This document shows positions 8,723 to 16,500 of a stretch of DNA of 18,901 bases, in pieces. The translations under genes were made by a program, and so were the position numbers. The notes under the pieces are model-generated. The model was not told the DNA's origin. It saw nothing but the letters and a program-made list of their open reading frames with translations, and ran no database searches. How positions within the stretch are numbered: position 1 is the first letter of the stretch; each line of letters starts with the position of its first letter. Source of the stretch: 66-474 sp035249175 (GTDB lineage Bacteria; Pseudomonadota; Gammaproteobacteria; Xanthomonadales; Rhodanobacteraceae); assembly GCA_035249175.1 (NCBI GenBank), contig DATFGT010000121.1, positions 1 to 18,901 on the forward strand, written 5' to 3'.

Positions 8723-10479
8723 GCGACGACAGGGTCCGATCCGACTCACAGAGATCGCGGCAAGAATTGCTCGACGAGATCTACCGTCTGCGCGACTTGG
8801 CGGGTGAACGCGAGCAGCAGATTCGGGGGTTGCGGGTAGGTAGCGAGACAAGCGCAAGAGCCATTGCCGAACTCGAGTGCATCCTGCACAGCCGGTGGTG
8901 GCGCTTGACAGCCCCCTTGCGCTCGCTTGCGATGGCGTTGCAGCGTCCGAGCGCAGGACTCCATCGTCCTGCTTCGGAAAAGTCGCGGCAGGAACTGCTG
9001 GACGAAATCCGCTACCTGCGCAGCGTCGCGGGCGACCGTGAACAACAGATCCGTCGTCTGCAGGCCGGGGACATCGAGGCCGATGAAAACGCGATTGCCG
9101 AACTCGACCGTGTTCTGCACAGTCGGTCGTGGCGGTTGACCGCGCCACTGCGTTGGTTGGCTCGAACGTTTGGGATAACGCGACGTCCCAAACCCAATTT
9201 GGCCACTGTTCCCTCGCGGATCGAGACACCCACACGAGTCCCTGCTCCGGGTAGTGGGTACCGCGAGATGGCGCACGGCTCCATGACAACTGTGCGCGAA
9301 ACGCGCGATCAGGATACGCAGCATCTATATGTGGATGTCACCGAACTGGCATTGCACGAAGGTAGAACCGGCGTACAGCGCGTCACGCGCGAAATCCTGA
9401 GAGCGCTTCTGGCAGCGCCGCCGGCTGATTACGTCGTCCGTCCGGTGTACGCGGTGCCCGGGCAGGCCTACCGTTTGGCGGAACGATTCGCTGCACGTCT
9501 GCGCGGCTTCGATGATGCGAAGAGCATGGATGCATTCATGGATGTGCGGTCGGGCGATGTATTCCTGGGGCTCGACCATTCGATGCGAGCCGTGGTGGAG
9601 CGTGCGGCCGACCTCGATGCGATGCGCCGGCGTGGCGTGCGGGTCTGGTTTGTGTGCAACGACACTTTGCCGCTGGATCACCCGGAGTGGTTCCGTGCCG
9701 CGGTTCATGAAAGCTTCCAGGCATGGCTTCGTACCGTTGCCACGGTGGCTGATGGGGTGGCCTGTATCTCGCGGGCGACCGAAGCGGGGCTGCGGCAATG
9801 GCTCGACGCTTGGCATGTCCAGCGGGAGCGTCCGCTGACGCTGGCTTGTTTTGCATTGGGGGCCGACATCGAACCGTTTGCGCCGGGTACCGCAAGGTTG
9901 GCCGATGAAGAATCCGCGCTATTGAAACGTTTGCACAAGAAGCCAACGTTCTTGATGGTCGGCACGCTGGAGCCGCGCAAGGGCCACGCGCAGACGCTGG
10001 AAGCCTTCAACCTGTTATGGGCACGAGGTGATGATGTCGGTTTGGTGATCGTCGGATTACCGGGCTGGATGACCGACATCGTGCAACGACGCATCCGGCA
10101 CCACGACGAATTCGGCCAACGCCTGTTCTGGTTCATGGGCGCCAGTGATGCAATGCTCGAACGACTGTACGCGACCTGCACCTTATTGCTGGCGCCATCC
10201 GAGGGCGAGGGTTTCGGCCTGCCCTTGATCGAGGCCGCGCGGCATGGCCTTCCGATCCTGTGTCGTGACTTGCCGGTCTTCCGGGAGGTGGCTGGCGAAC
10301 ACGCCACCTATTTCAGTGGGCATGACGCCGAATCGCTGGCTCGCGCCATTCGCGCGTGGCTGGGTAAGTGGCAGGCGCGGACCGCTCCCGTCACCCGCGG
10401 CATGCAATGGATTACCTGGGCCGAATCGGCCCGACAGCTTGTGGGCTTGGTGCTTGGGAGCTCGAAAAACAGGGCATAG
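8719..10479 (+). CDS. GT4-like glycosyltransferase with duplicated N-terminal helical module
   Basis: 586 residues. Residues ~202-575 are a GT-B glycosyltransferase: LYVDVTEL...GRTGVQRVTREIL at the N-domain start, donor-site Arg/Lys in GTLEPRKGHAQ (R420-K421), and E-x7-E in EGEGFGLPLIE (E497/E505). Ahead of it, residues 13-71 and 89-148 are two copies of one module: a charged helix (SRQELLDEI..LR..AG.REQQIR), a second short helix (IAEL...LHSR) and the ending WRLTAPLR. No membrane segment or signal peptide is visible. Start ATG 8719 overlaps the wzt stop (ATGA); the frame continues open to 8581 but only as antisense-like sequence inside wzt. The catalytic half closely resembles the third domain of the giant protein at 13568-18880. 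It probably acts in O-chain polymerisation at the cytoplasmic membrane face; sugar and linkage unknown. It converges with manC 34 bases downstream. Confidence 0.9.
   Translation: MSDDRVRSDSQRSRQELLDEIYRLRDLAGEREQQIRGLRVGSETSARAIAELECILHSRWWRLTAPLRSLAMALQRPSAGLHRPASEKSRQELLDEIRYLRSVAGDREQQIRRLQAGDIEADENAIAELDRVLHSRSWRLTAPLRWLARTFGITRRPKPNLATVPSRIETPTRVPAPGSGYREMAHGSMTTVRETRDQDTQHLYVDVTELALHEGRTGVQRVTREILRALLAAPPADYVVRPVYAVPGQAYRLAERFAARLRGFDDAKSMDAFMDVRSGDVFLGLDHSMRAVVERAADLDAMRRRGVRVWFVCNDTLPLDHPEWFRAAVHESFQAWLRTVATVADGVACISRATEAGLRQWLDAWHVQRERPLTLACFALGADIEPFAPGTARLADEESALLKRLHKKPTFLMVGTLEPRKGHAQTLEAFNLLWARGDDVGLVIVGLPGWMTDIVQRRIRHHDEFGQRLFWFMGASDAMLERLYATCTLLLAPSEGEGFGLPLIEAARHGLPILCRDLPVFREVAGEHATYFSGHDAESLARAIRAWLGKWQARTAPVTRGMQWITWAESARQLVGLVLGSSKNRA
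8755..8931 (+). repeat. N-terminal module, copy 1
   Basis: Encodes residues 13-71 of the glycosyltransferase: SRQELLDEIYRLRDLAG, EREQQIRGLR, then IAELECILHSRWWRLTAPLR and SLA. It aligns with copy 2 with one single-residue gap. The protein match is much stronger than expected by chance, while many synonymous codon positions differ, so the duplication is not recent. Confidence 0.85.
8983..9162 (+). repeat. N-terminal module, copy 2
   Basis: Encodes residues 89-148: SRQELLDEIRYLRSVAG, DREQQIRRLQ, then IAELDRVLHSRSWRLTAPLR and WLA. Seventeen linker residues separate it from copy 1. The closing motif SRSWRLTAPLR is also present, letter for letter, in the methyltransferase at 13170-13202. Confidence 0.85.
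9322..10362 (+). repeat. Paralogous GT-B domain, single-domain copy
   Basis: Catalytic domain (residues 202-548 of the glycosyltransferase) aligned along its length with residues 865-1210 of the giant protein. Shared strings include RPVYA/EPVYA, GDVFLGLD, CISRA, GTxEPRKGHAQ, APSEGEGFGLPLIEAA, GLPILCRDL and VFREVAGEHATYFSG. DNA differs at many third positions. Confidence 0.8.
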
Positions 10480-10513
10480 CGGACGTGCCCGTCTTGGGCG
10501 ATTCTTCGTATCC

Positions 10514-11926
10514 TCACGCCCTGCCGTAAACGTCTTCCAGCCGCACGATGTCGTCCTCGCCCAAGTAGCTTCCGGACTGCACCTCGATCAGTTCCAACGG
10601 CACCTTGCCGGGGTTGCGCAGGCGGTGCACCGCGCCCAAGGGGAGGAACGTACTTTCGTTTTCCGCCACCAGAAAGACCTCCTCGTTGCGGGTGACCTCG
10701 GCGGTGCCGGACACGATCACCCAATGCTCGGCGCGATGGTGGTGTTTCTGCAGGCTGAGCGCGGCGCCGGGTTTCACCGTAATGCGCTTGACCTGGAAGC
10801 GCTCGCCCATGTCGATGGAATCGTAGCTGCCCCACGGCCGGTACACCTTGCGGTGGAACATGTGTTCCTGGCGGCCATCGGCCTTGATTTTGTCGACCAG
10901 CTTCTTGACGTCCTGTACACGCGCGCGTGGCGCCACCAGCACCGCGTCTGGCGTGTCCACGATCACGATGTCTTCCAAGCCCAACGCAGCAACCAGCCGC
11001 CGATCCGTTCCTCGCACGAAGCAGTTGCGGCTGTCGATGGAGATCACGTCGCCTTCCAGCCGATTGCCGTCGGCGTCGCGATCGGATGCCGCCCAAAGCG
11101 CATCCCAGGAGCCGATGTCGCTCCAGGCGCAGCTCACCGGCACCACCGCCGCACGCGTGGTTTTTTCCATCACGGCATAGTCGATGGAGCTGTCGGGCGA
11201 TGCGGCAAAAGCATCCCTTCCGACTCGAACGAAGTCCAGATCGGTTTTCGCTGCGTCGAAGGCTTCCTTGGTGGCCGCATGCATCACTGGTGCGTGTTGC
11301 TTCAATTCCTCGAGGTAGCGTGAGGCTTTGAACAGGAACATGCCCGAGTTCCACTCGTAGTCGCCGGCCTCGACGTACTCTTTGGCCTTGCCACCATCCG
11401 GTTTTTCCACGAAACGCTCGACCCGGAAGCCGGCAGTGCCGAGCGCCTCGGCTCGCTTGATGTAGCCGAAGCCGGTTTCAGGCGCTTCCGGACGGATACC
11501 GAATGTGACCAGCCAGCCCTGCTCGGCGAGGGGAAGTGCTTTGCCGACTGCTTGGGAAAAGCTCGGCGTGTCGCCAATGAGATGGTCGGCCGGCAGCACC
11601 AGCAGCACGGCATTGGCATCGCTCGTTGCGGCCTGCCAAGCCGCCAAAGCGATCGCGGGCGCGGTATTGCGCGGCATCGGTTCCAGCAGGATCGAGGCGT
11701 CCTCGATCTGCAAGGCGCGCAACTGTTCGGCAACAAGGAATCGGTGCTCTTCGCTACACACCACGATCGGCGCACTTGCGCCGGGCACGCCGCGCGCACG
11801 CTCGACGGTTTGTTGGAACAACGTTGCCTCACCGCTCAGGGCCAGAAACTGCTTGGGCAAGTTTTTCCGTGAAAGCGGCCACAGGCGGGTGCCGCTGCCG
11901 CCGCTGAGGATGACGGGAGTGAGCAT
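10514..11926 (-). CDS. manC: Mannose-1-phosphate guanylyltransferase / mannose-6-phosphate isomerase
   Basis: 470 residues, bifunctional type II enzyme (also called XanB, CpsB or AlgA) that isomerises fructose-6-phosphate to mannose-6-phosphate and makes GDP-mannose from mannose-1-phosphate and GTP, in the cytosol. The nucleotidyltransferase signature GGSGTRLWPLSRK...PKQF is at 9-27, and the conserved FVEKPD is at 172-177. The C-terminal cupin (about 362-466) has QKHHHRAEHWVIVSG, holding the metal-binding histidines of the isomerase. The length matches the family. It is the only minus-strand gene, divergent from the methyltransferase gene (starts 148 bases apart) and convergent with the glycosyltransferase gene. 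ATG 11926 gives the canonical MLTPVILSGGSG; upstream sequence (CCTCAGCCCTC) has no good Shine-Dalgarno. GDP-mannose may be used directly or become GDP-rhamnose or GDP-fucose via genes outside the window. Confidence 0.96.
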   Translation of the reverse strand: MLTPVILSGGSGTRLWPLSRKNLPKQFLALSGEATLFQQTVERARGVPGASAPIVVCSEEHRFLVAEQLRALQIEDASILLEPMPRNTAPAIALAAWQAATSDANAVLLVLPADHLIGDTPSFSQAVGKALPLAEQGWLVTFGIRPEAPETGFGYIKRAEALGTAGFRVERFVEKPDGGKAKEYVEAGDYEWNSGMFLFKASRYLEELKQHAPVMHAATKEAFDAAKTDLDFVRVGRDAFAASPDSSIDYAVMEKTTRAAVVPVSCAWSDIGSWDALWAASDRDADGNRLEGDVISIDSRNCFVRGTDRRLVAALGLEDIVIVDTPDAVLVAPRARVQDVKKLVDKIKADGRQEHMFHRKVYRPWGSYDSIDMGERFQVKRITVKPGAALSLQKHHHRAEHWVIVSGTAEVTRNEEVFLVAENESTFLPLGAVHRLRNPGKVPLELIEVQSGSYLGEDDIVRLEDVYGRA

Positions 11927-11958
11927 GAGGGCTGAGGTGACTGAGGAAAAGATGTGTC

Positions 11959-11987
11959 AATATACTGCCGCACCACCCGTGCGCCAA
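11959..11987 (-). promoter_or_regulatory. Candidate sigma-70 promoter for manC
   Basis: On the minus strand: -35 TTGGCG (11987-11982, 4 of 6 to TTGACA), 17-base spacer, -10 TATATT (11964-11959, 5 of 6 to TATAAT). Transcription would begin near 11952, leaving about 25 untranslated bases before the manC ATG. It is found by eye and untested. Confidence 0.5.
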
Positions 11988-12023
11988 CGCCGGCTGTTTA
12001 CCTCGCGATTATTGTCTGCATTC

Positions 12024-12032
12024 TGGGATAAT
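12024..12032 (+). promoter_or_regulatory. Candidate extended -10 promoter for the methyltransferase operon
   Basis: TGGGATAAT: a TGn extension directly followed by GATAAT (5 of 6 to TATAAT). No good -35 lies at 16-18 bases, which an extended -10 can tolerate. Transcription would start near 12039, about 36 bases before ATG 12075. It would drive the methyltransferase and the giant glycosyltransferase. If translation instead started at 11952 this element would be inside the gene. Confidence 0.4.
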
Positions 12033-12074
12033 ACGGCTTCGGTTACCCGCAGTGGCGCCTCGTATCCCTCTTCC

Positions 12075-13577
12075 ATGGTCGAAAGTCAGTTCGTCACCTA
12101 TGCCCAGAACGGTGAAGACGTTCTTCTGTGGCGTGCGTTGAAGCACGTTCAGAGCGGCTTCTATATCGATGTCGGCGCGCAAGACCCAGTCGTCGATTCG
12201 GTCACGAAGGCTTTCTACGATCGCGGTTGGCGCGGCATCAACATCGAGCCGGTGCAGCACTGGTACGGTCGCTTGGTCGAGCAGCGGCCACGCGACATCA
12301 ATTTGTGCATTGCGGCCTCTGACCACGAAGGCGAGTTGAAGCTGTCCGAATCCGACGATAGCGGCTTGTCAACAGCCAATGAGAGTTTTGCGCGGGCGGC
12401 GAGGGAACACGGCTGGAAATTGCGGGAAAAAATGGTGCCGTGTACGACACTCTCCAGGATTTGCGCGCAGCATGTTGCCGGACCGGTTCACTTCCTGAAG
12501 GTCGATTGCGAGGGCGCGGAAGCGGCTGCGTTGCGTGGCATGCCGTTGCCCCACGTAAGACCTTGGATTATTTTGGTGGAGGCCAGCGAACCCAACACCA
12601 GCGTGCCGACATATGCGCAATGGGAATCACTCCTCGCGGGGAATGGTTACGAGTTCGTCTATGCCGACGGTATCAATCGCTACTATGTCGCGGGCGAGAG
12701 GCCCGAGTTGCGTGCTGCTTTCGCCTTTCCGCCGAACGCGCTTGATGATTACATTCATGCCAGCGAGTTCCGCGCGCGCGAATTGCAGCTTGAGGTTGCG
12801 GGGTTGCAATCCGAACTTCGCGGGCGCGGCACGGAGATTTCGCGACTGCAGCAGGAACATGTTGATGTCACGCGGGAGCGTGAAGCCGCGCGGGCCGAAC
12901 TCGTGCGCATGCAGCAGGCCATGCGAGTCTTGCAGGGCGAGTCAGCTCGCCAGGCTGAGATTGCGCGGGCGCAGGCAACAGAAATCTTGCGCCTGCAGCG
13001 GGAGTACCGTGACGTCACCGAAGAACGAGAGTCTGTGCGCACGGAACTTGCGGGTGTGCAACATGATCGACGTGCGCTAGAGGAACAATTGGCGGCCATC
13101 GGTGCCCGTCTGTCACACCTAAAACATGAGCACGAGGCGGCACGTGCTGAGATTGCGGCTATGCGGTCGAGTCGTTCCTGGCGCTTGACCGCACCCTTGC
13201 GCGGGTTGCGTCGCGTATGCGGGAAGGCGAAGCGTGCTGCGAAGCGCCATGCCGTGATATGCCTGCGCCCAGTGGCACGGTCGCTGCGCCCAACGCTGCG
13301 TCGGTTGTCGCGAAACAACACCGCGCGCAGGCTCGTCGTTGGTGCGTTGGGGCGCGAAGCCAAGGTTGTTCGTCACGGCCGCCTTTTCCTTTTTGGCCCT
13401 CCCGCCCAGTCAGCGCCGCAAGCCGCGGATTCACGCGTCGAGACTGATACTGATGAGGGACGCGGGAATGATCCATTCATTTGGTCGTACCGTCAGCGCA
13501 TGGTTTTGAAAGCTCTGCGCGACGCGCGCGGGCGCGCAAGCAGAGAGGATGATGGGGGGCACGCTCCGTGCGCATAG
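12075..13577 (+). CDS. FkbM-family methyltransferase fused to a long coiled coil and basic tail
   Basis: 500 residues. Residues 1-~220 are an FkbM SAM-dependent O-methyltransferase: FVTYAQNGEDVLLWRAL at the start, SAM-binding FYIDVGAQDPVVDSVT at 29-44, and the family motif HFLKVDCEGAEAAALRGM at 139-156. Residues ~230-365 are a heptad-like, Glu/Arg/Leu-rich coiled coil with an internal repeat. Then comes SRSWRLTAPLR (366-376), a very basic stretch to ~436 (many Arg/Lys, no full membrane segment) and a C-terminal segment of unknown role. ATG 12075 gives the usual family N-terminus but lacks a clear Shine-Dalgarno. An in-frame ATG at 11952 has TGAGGA five bases upstream and would add 41 residues without family character, so the start is not certain. 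The stop overlaps the next gene by 10 bases. Inference: it methylates the O-chain, perhaps its non-reducing end. Confidence 0.85.
   Translation: MVESQFVTYAQNGEDVLLWRALKHVQSGFYIDVGAQDPVVDSVTKAFYDRGWRGINIEPVQHWYGRLVEQRPRDINLCIAASDHEGELKLSESDDSGLSTANESFARAAREHGWKLREKMVPCTTLSRICAQHVAGPVHFLKVDCEGAEAAALRGMPLPHVRPWIILVEASEPNTSVPTYAQWESLLAGNGYEFVYADGINRYYVAGERPELRAAFAFPPNALDDYIHASEFRARELQLEVAGLQSELRGRGTEISRLQQEHVDVTREREAARAELVRMQQAMRVLQGESARQAEIARAQATEILRLQREYRDVTEERESVRTELAGVQHDRRALEEQLAAIGARLSHLKHEHEAARAEIAAMRSSRSWRLTAPLRGLRRVCGKAKRAAKRHAVICLRPVARSLRPTLRRLSRNNTARRLVVGALGREAKVVRHGRLFLFGPPAQSAPQAADSRVETDTDEGRGNDPFIWSYRQRMVLKALRDARGRASREDDGGHAPCA
12834..12914 (+). repeat. Coiled-coil internal repeat, copy 1
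   Basis: Encodes residues 254-280 of the methyltransferase, pattern EISRLQQEHVDVTREREAAR followed by AELVRMQ. It matches copy 2, 49 residues downstream, over 27 aligned positions without gaps (about 17 identical by eye). Confidence 0.65.
12981..13061 (+). repeat. Coiled-coil internal repeat, copy 2
   Basis: Encodes residues 303-329, pattern EILRLQREYRDVTEERESVR followed by TELAGVQ. The 49-residue offset equals seven heptads, so the duplication keeps the coiled-coil register. Confidence 0.65.
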
Positions 13578-16500
13578 TTGTTGACTTGCAGGCCTGCCAG
13601 TCCTTGCCACACCGGGATCGCGGCATCGGGCGTTATTCGATGGCTCTGACCAAGGCGTTGCTGCGTAACGCAGGCGATGATGACGATATCTGGGTCGCAC
13701 TCAACGGGGAAATTGGCGAGACCATCGAGCCGGTGCGGGCGGCGCTGTCCGGATTGATCGACCAGCGCCGCATCGCGGTATGGAAGTCAGCTTCGGAAAC
13801 CGCGCTCATCAGTCGCGCGAACGAGTGGCGACACGCCGCGGCTGTTCAGGTGCGCGATGCGTTCCTCGCTCAATTGAAACCGGATGTGGTCCACATAAGC
13901 AGCCTGTTTGAGGGATACCACGATGATGTCGTGACATCGGTCAGCGTCGGTCAGCCATTCCTTACGAGCGTTAGTCTGTATGACTTGATACCGCTGGCAC
14001 AGGCTGACACGTACCTGACTGACCCGCGTTTGCGCGAGTGGTACATGGGCCGATTGGAAGAGCTCAGGCAAGCAAGTCTCATGCTTGGGATTTCGAGTTT
14101 TACCTGTCGAGAGGCCGTGGAGCGACTGCAGATTCCGGCCTCGCGCGCCGTCCCGGTGATGGCCGCCGCGGATCCCATGTTTCGTCAGATCCAGATAGCC
14201 GTCGCGAAATCTCAGGCACTCTTGGCCCGGCTCGGTATCACCAAACGATTCGTGATGTATACAGGTGGCATCGATCCTCGCAAGAATATCGAAGGATTGA
14301 TCGACGCCTACAGCCAGCTACCTGGCTCACTGAGACATGAGCTCCAGCTGGTCATTGTGTGCGAAGCGCGCCCCGATCAACGCGAACGGCTACAGGCATT
14401 GGCGGTGCAGCGCGGGTTGTTGGCGGACCAGTTGGTTGTTACCGGATACGTCAGCGACGCCGATCTCGTGGCACTGTATAACCTGTGTCAGGTTTTTGTA
14501 TTCCCGTCGTTGAGCGAGGGATTCGGCCTGCCAGCATTGGAGGCAATGTCGTGCGGCGCGGCGGTGATCGCATCGAATACCACCAGCCTTCCGGAGGTGA
14601 TCGGCGACCCGGATGCACTGTTCGATCCGCATGATGCTGCATCCATTGCCGGCAAGTTGCGGGCCGTATTGACCGACGAGCGCCTGCTTGCACGTCTTCG
14701 TGAGCATGGTTTGAGGCGTGCACAAGACTTTTCCTGGGACCGGTGTGCGCAAGCGTCACTTGCCGCAATGCGCGGGACACTCGATCGGCGAGATGGAAAC
14801 CGGCGCGCTGCGACCGGCATATCATCTGCAGCCAGCAGGGAGAAGCCGCTGCTGGCCTACATTTCTCCCTTGCCTCCGCAGCGGTCCGGGATTGCTGACT
14901 ACAGTGCCGAGCTGCTGCCGGCACTGTCTGAATACTACCGAATCGAGACAGTTTCCGATCAGCTTGAAGTCACTGATCCATGGGTGCGAGAGCACATTCC
15001 TTTGCACGATTATGAGTGGTTTGAGCAAAACGCGAGCCGTTACGACCGCGTGCTGTACCACTTGGGCAACAGCGCGATGCACGCGCGGATGCCGACCACG
15101 CTGGAACGCCATCCGGGTGTCGTGGTATTGCACGAGGTGTTTCTGAGTGGCCTGACTTCGCATCTTGAATTGGCCAGCAAGGTTCCCGGTTACTGGACCC
15201 GAAGCCTGTACGAATCGCATGGTTATCAGGCATTGGCGGATCGCAAGGTTCTCGGCAACTTCGAACGGATATTGCAGCGCTACCCCTGCAGCCTGCCCCT
15301 GATCCGGGACGCTGAAGGCATAATCGTGCATACCCAATATTGCAAAGGCATTGCCGAGCACTGGTTTGGGGAAAAGACCAGCCACGACTGGACGGTCGTT
15401 CCCCACTTGCGAGCGATACCCGATCGCGTTCCGCGCGAGCAAGCGCGCCGCCAACTCGGGCTCGGCGACGGAGATCTCCTGGTTTGCTGTTTCGGGGTGC
15501 TTGGACCGTTTAAACGCAATCTCGAGCTCCTCGAGGGTTGGGTGGCTTCCTCGCTCGGGAACGATCACAGATGCCATCTCGTATTTGTCGGCGCTGCGCA
15601 TAGCCCCGAATACGGAGATCAGGTGCAACAGGCGGTTGCCGAGCGCCATTTGGAGGAGCAGGTACGGGTCACGGGCTGGGCGGATGCGCAAACCTACCGC
15701 ACTTACCTTGCCGCGGCTGATATCGCGGTACAACTGCGTGGTTCGTCGCGTGGCGAGGCTTCCGGCACCGTACTTGACTGTCTTGCTTACGGAATTCCGA
15801 CAATCGTCAATGCACATGGCCCAATGGCAGAGCTGCCGTCGGAAATACTCATCAAGATTCCCGATGCATTCGCCGCGACTGACTTGGCAACGGCGCTGGA
15901 ACGTCTAGCCGCGAATACGGTGACGCGCCGGGAACTTGGTCAGCTTGGCCGCAACTATTGTCGCGATGCACTTGATCCGAAGCATATCGCCTCGCTGTAT
16001 CACGATGCGATTGAAAAGATCACCACGAAAGGGTCGCATCGTGCACTGGCACGCCTGGCCGACGGTATCACCCGCATTCAGGGTCAGCCCAGCCGCGAGG
16101 ATTTCGAAAGGCTCGCTATCGGCATTGCCGCCAACCAACGACCGGCGGCAGTTGTGCGCCAGCTGCTGGTCGATGTTTCCGAGCTCGTTCGACGTGACGC
16201 CAAGAGTGGTATCCAGCGGGTGGTAAAGAGCCTGTTGGGCGTGTTGCTTCGACAGCCACCGTCCGGTTTTCGAGTAGAACCCGTGTATGCAAACCCGGGC
16301 CAGCACTACCGGTACGCGCGCACTTTCACGGCGGAATTTCTTGACTTGAATGAGTCGATGCCGCCAGACGAGCCGATCGATACCGATGCGGGCGATGTGT
16401 TTCTCGGCCTGGACCTTGCGCCGGAGGAGATTCCGGCCAATGGCGCGGAGTTCGAAGCGATGCGTCAGTGTGGAGTGAGAGTATGTTTCGTCGTCTATGA

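Noticed and set aside
10472..10499. Hairpins between the convergent genes (GGGCA/TGCCC and GCCC/GGGC)
   Set aside because: Stems are only 4-5 bp, mutually exclusive, and followed by no real T run. A terminator is expected here but this is not enough to call one.
11505..12074. Upstream extension of the methyltransferase frame
   Set aside because: Most of it is antisense to manC and has no family similarity. Even the start at ATG 11952, which has a fair ribosome site, adds only a non-conserved tail and would swallow the likely promoter; kept as an alternative only.
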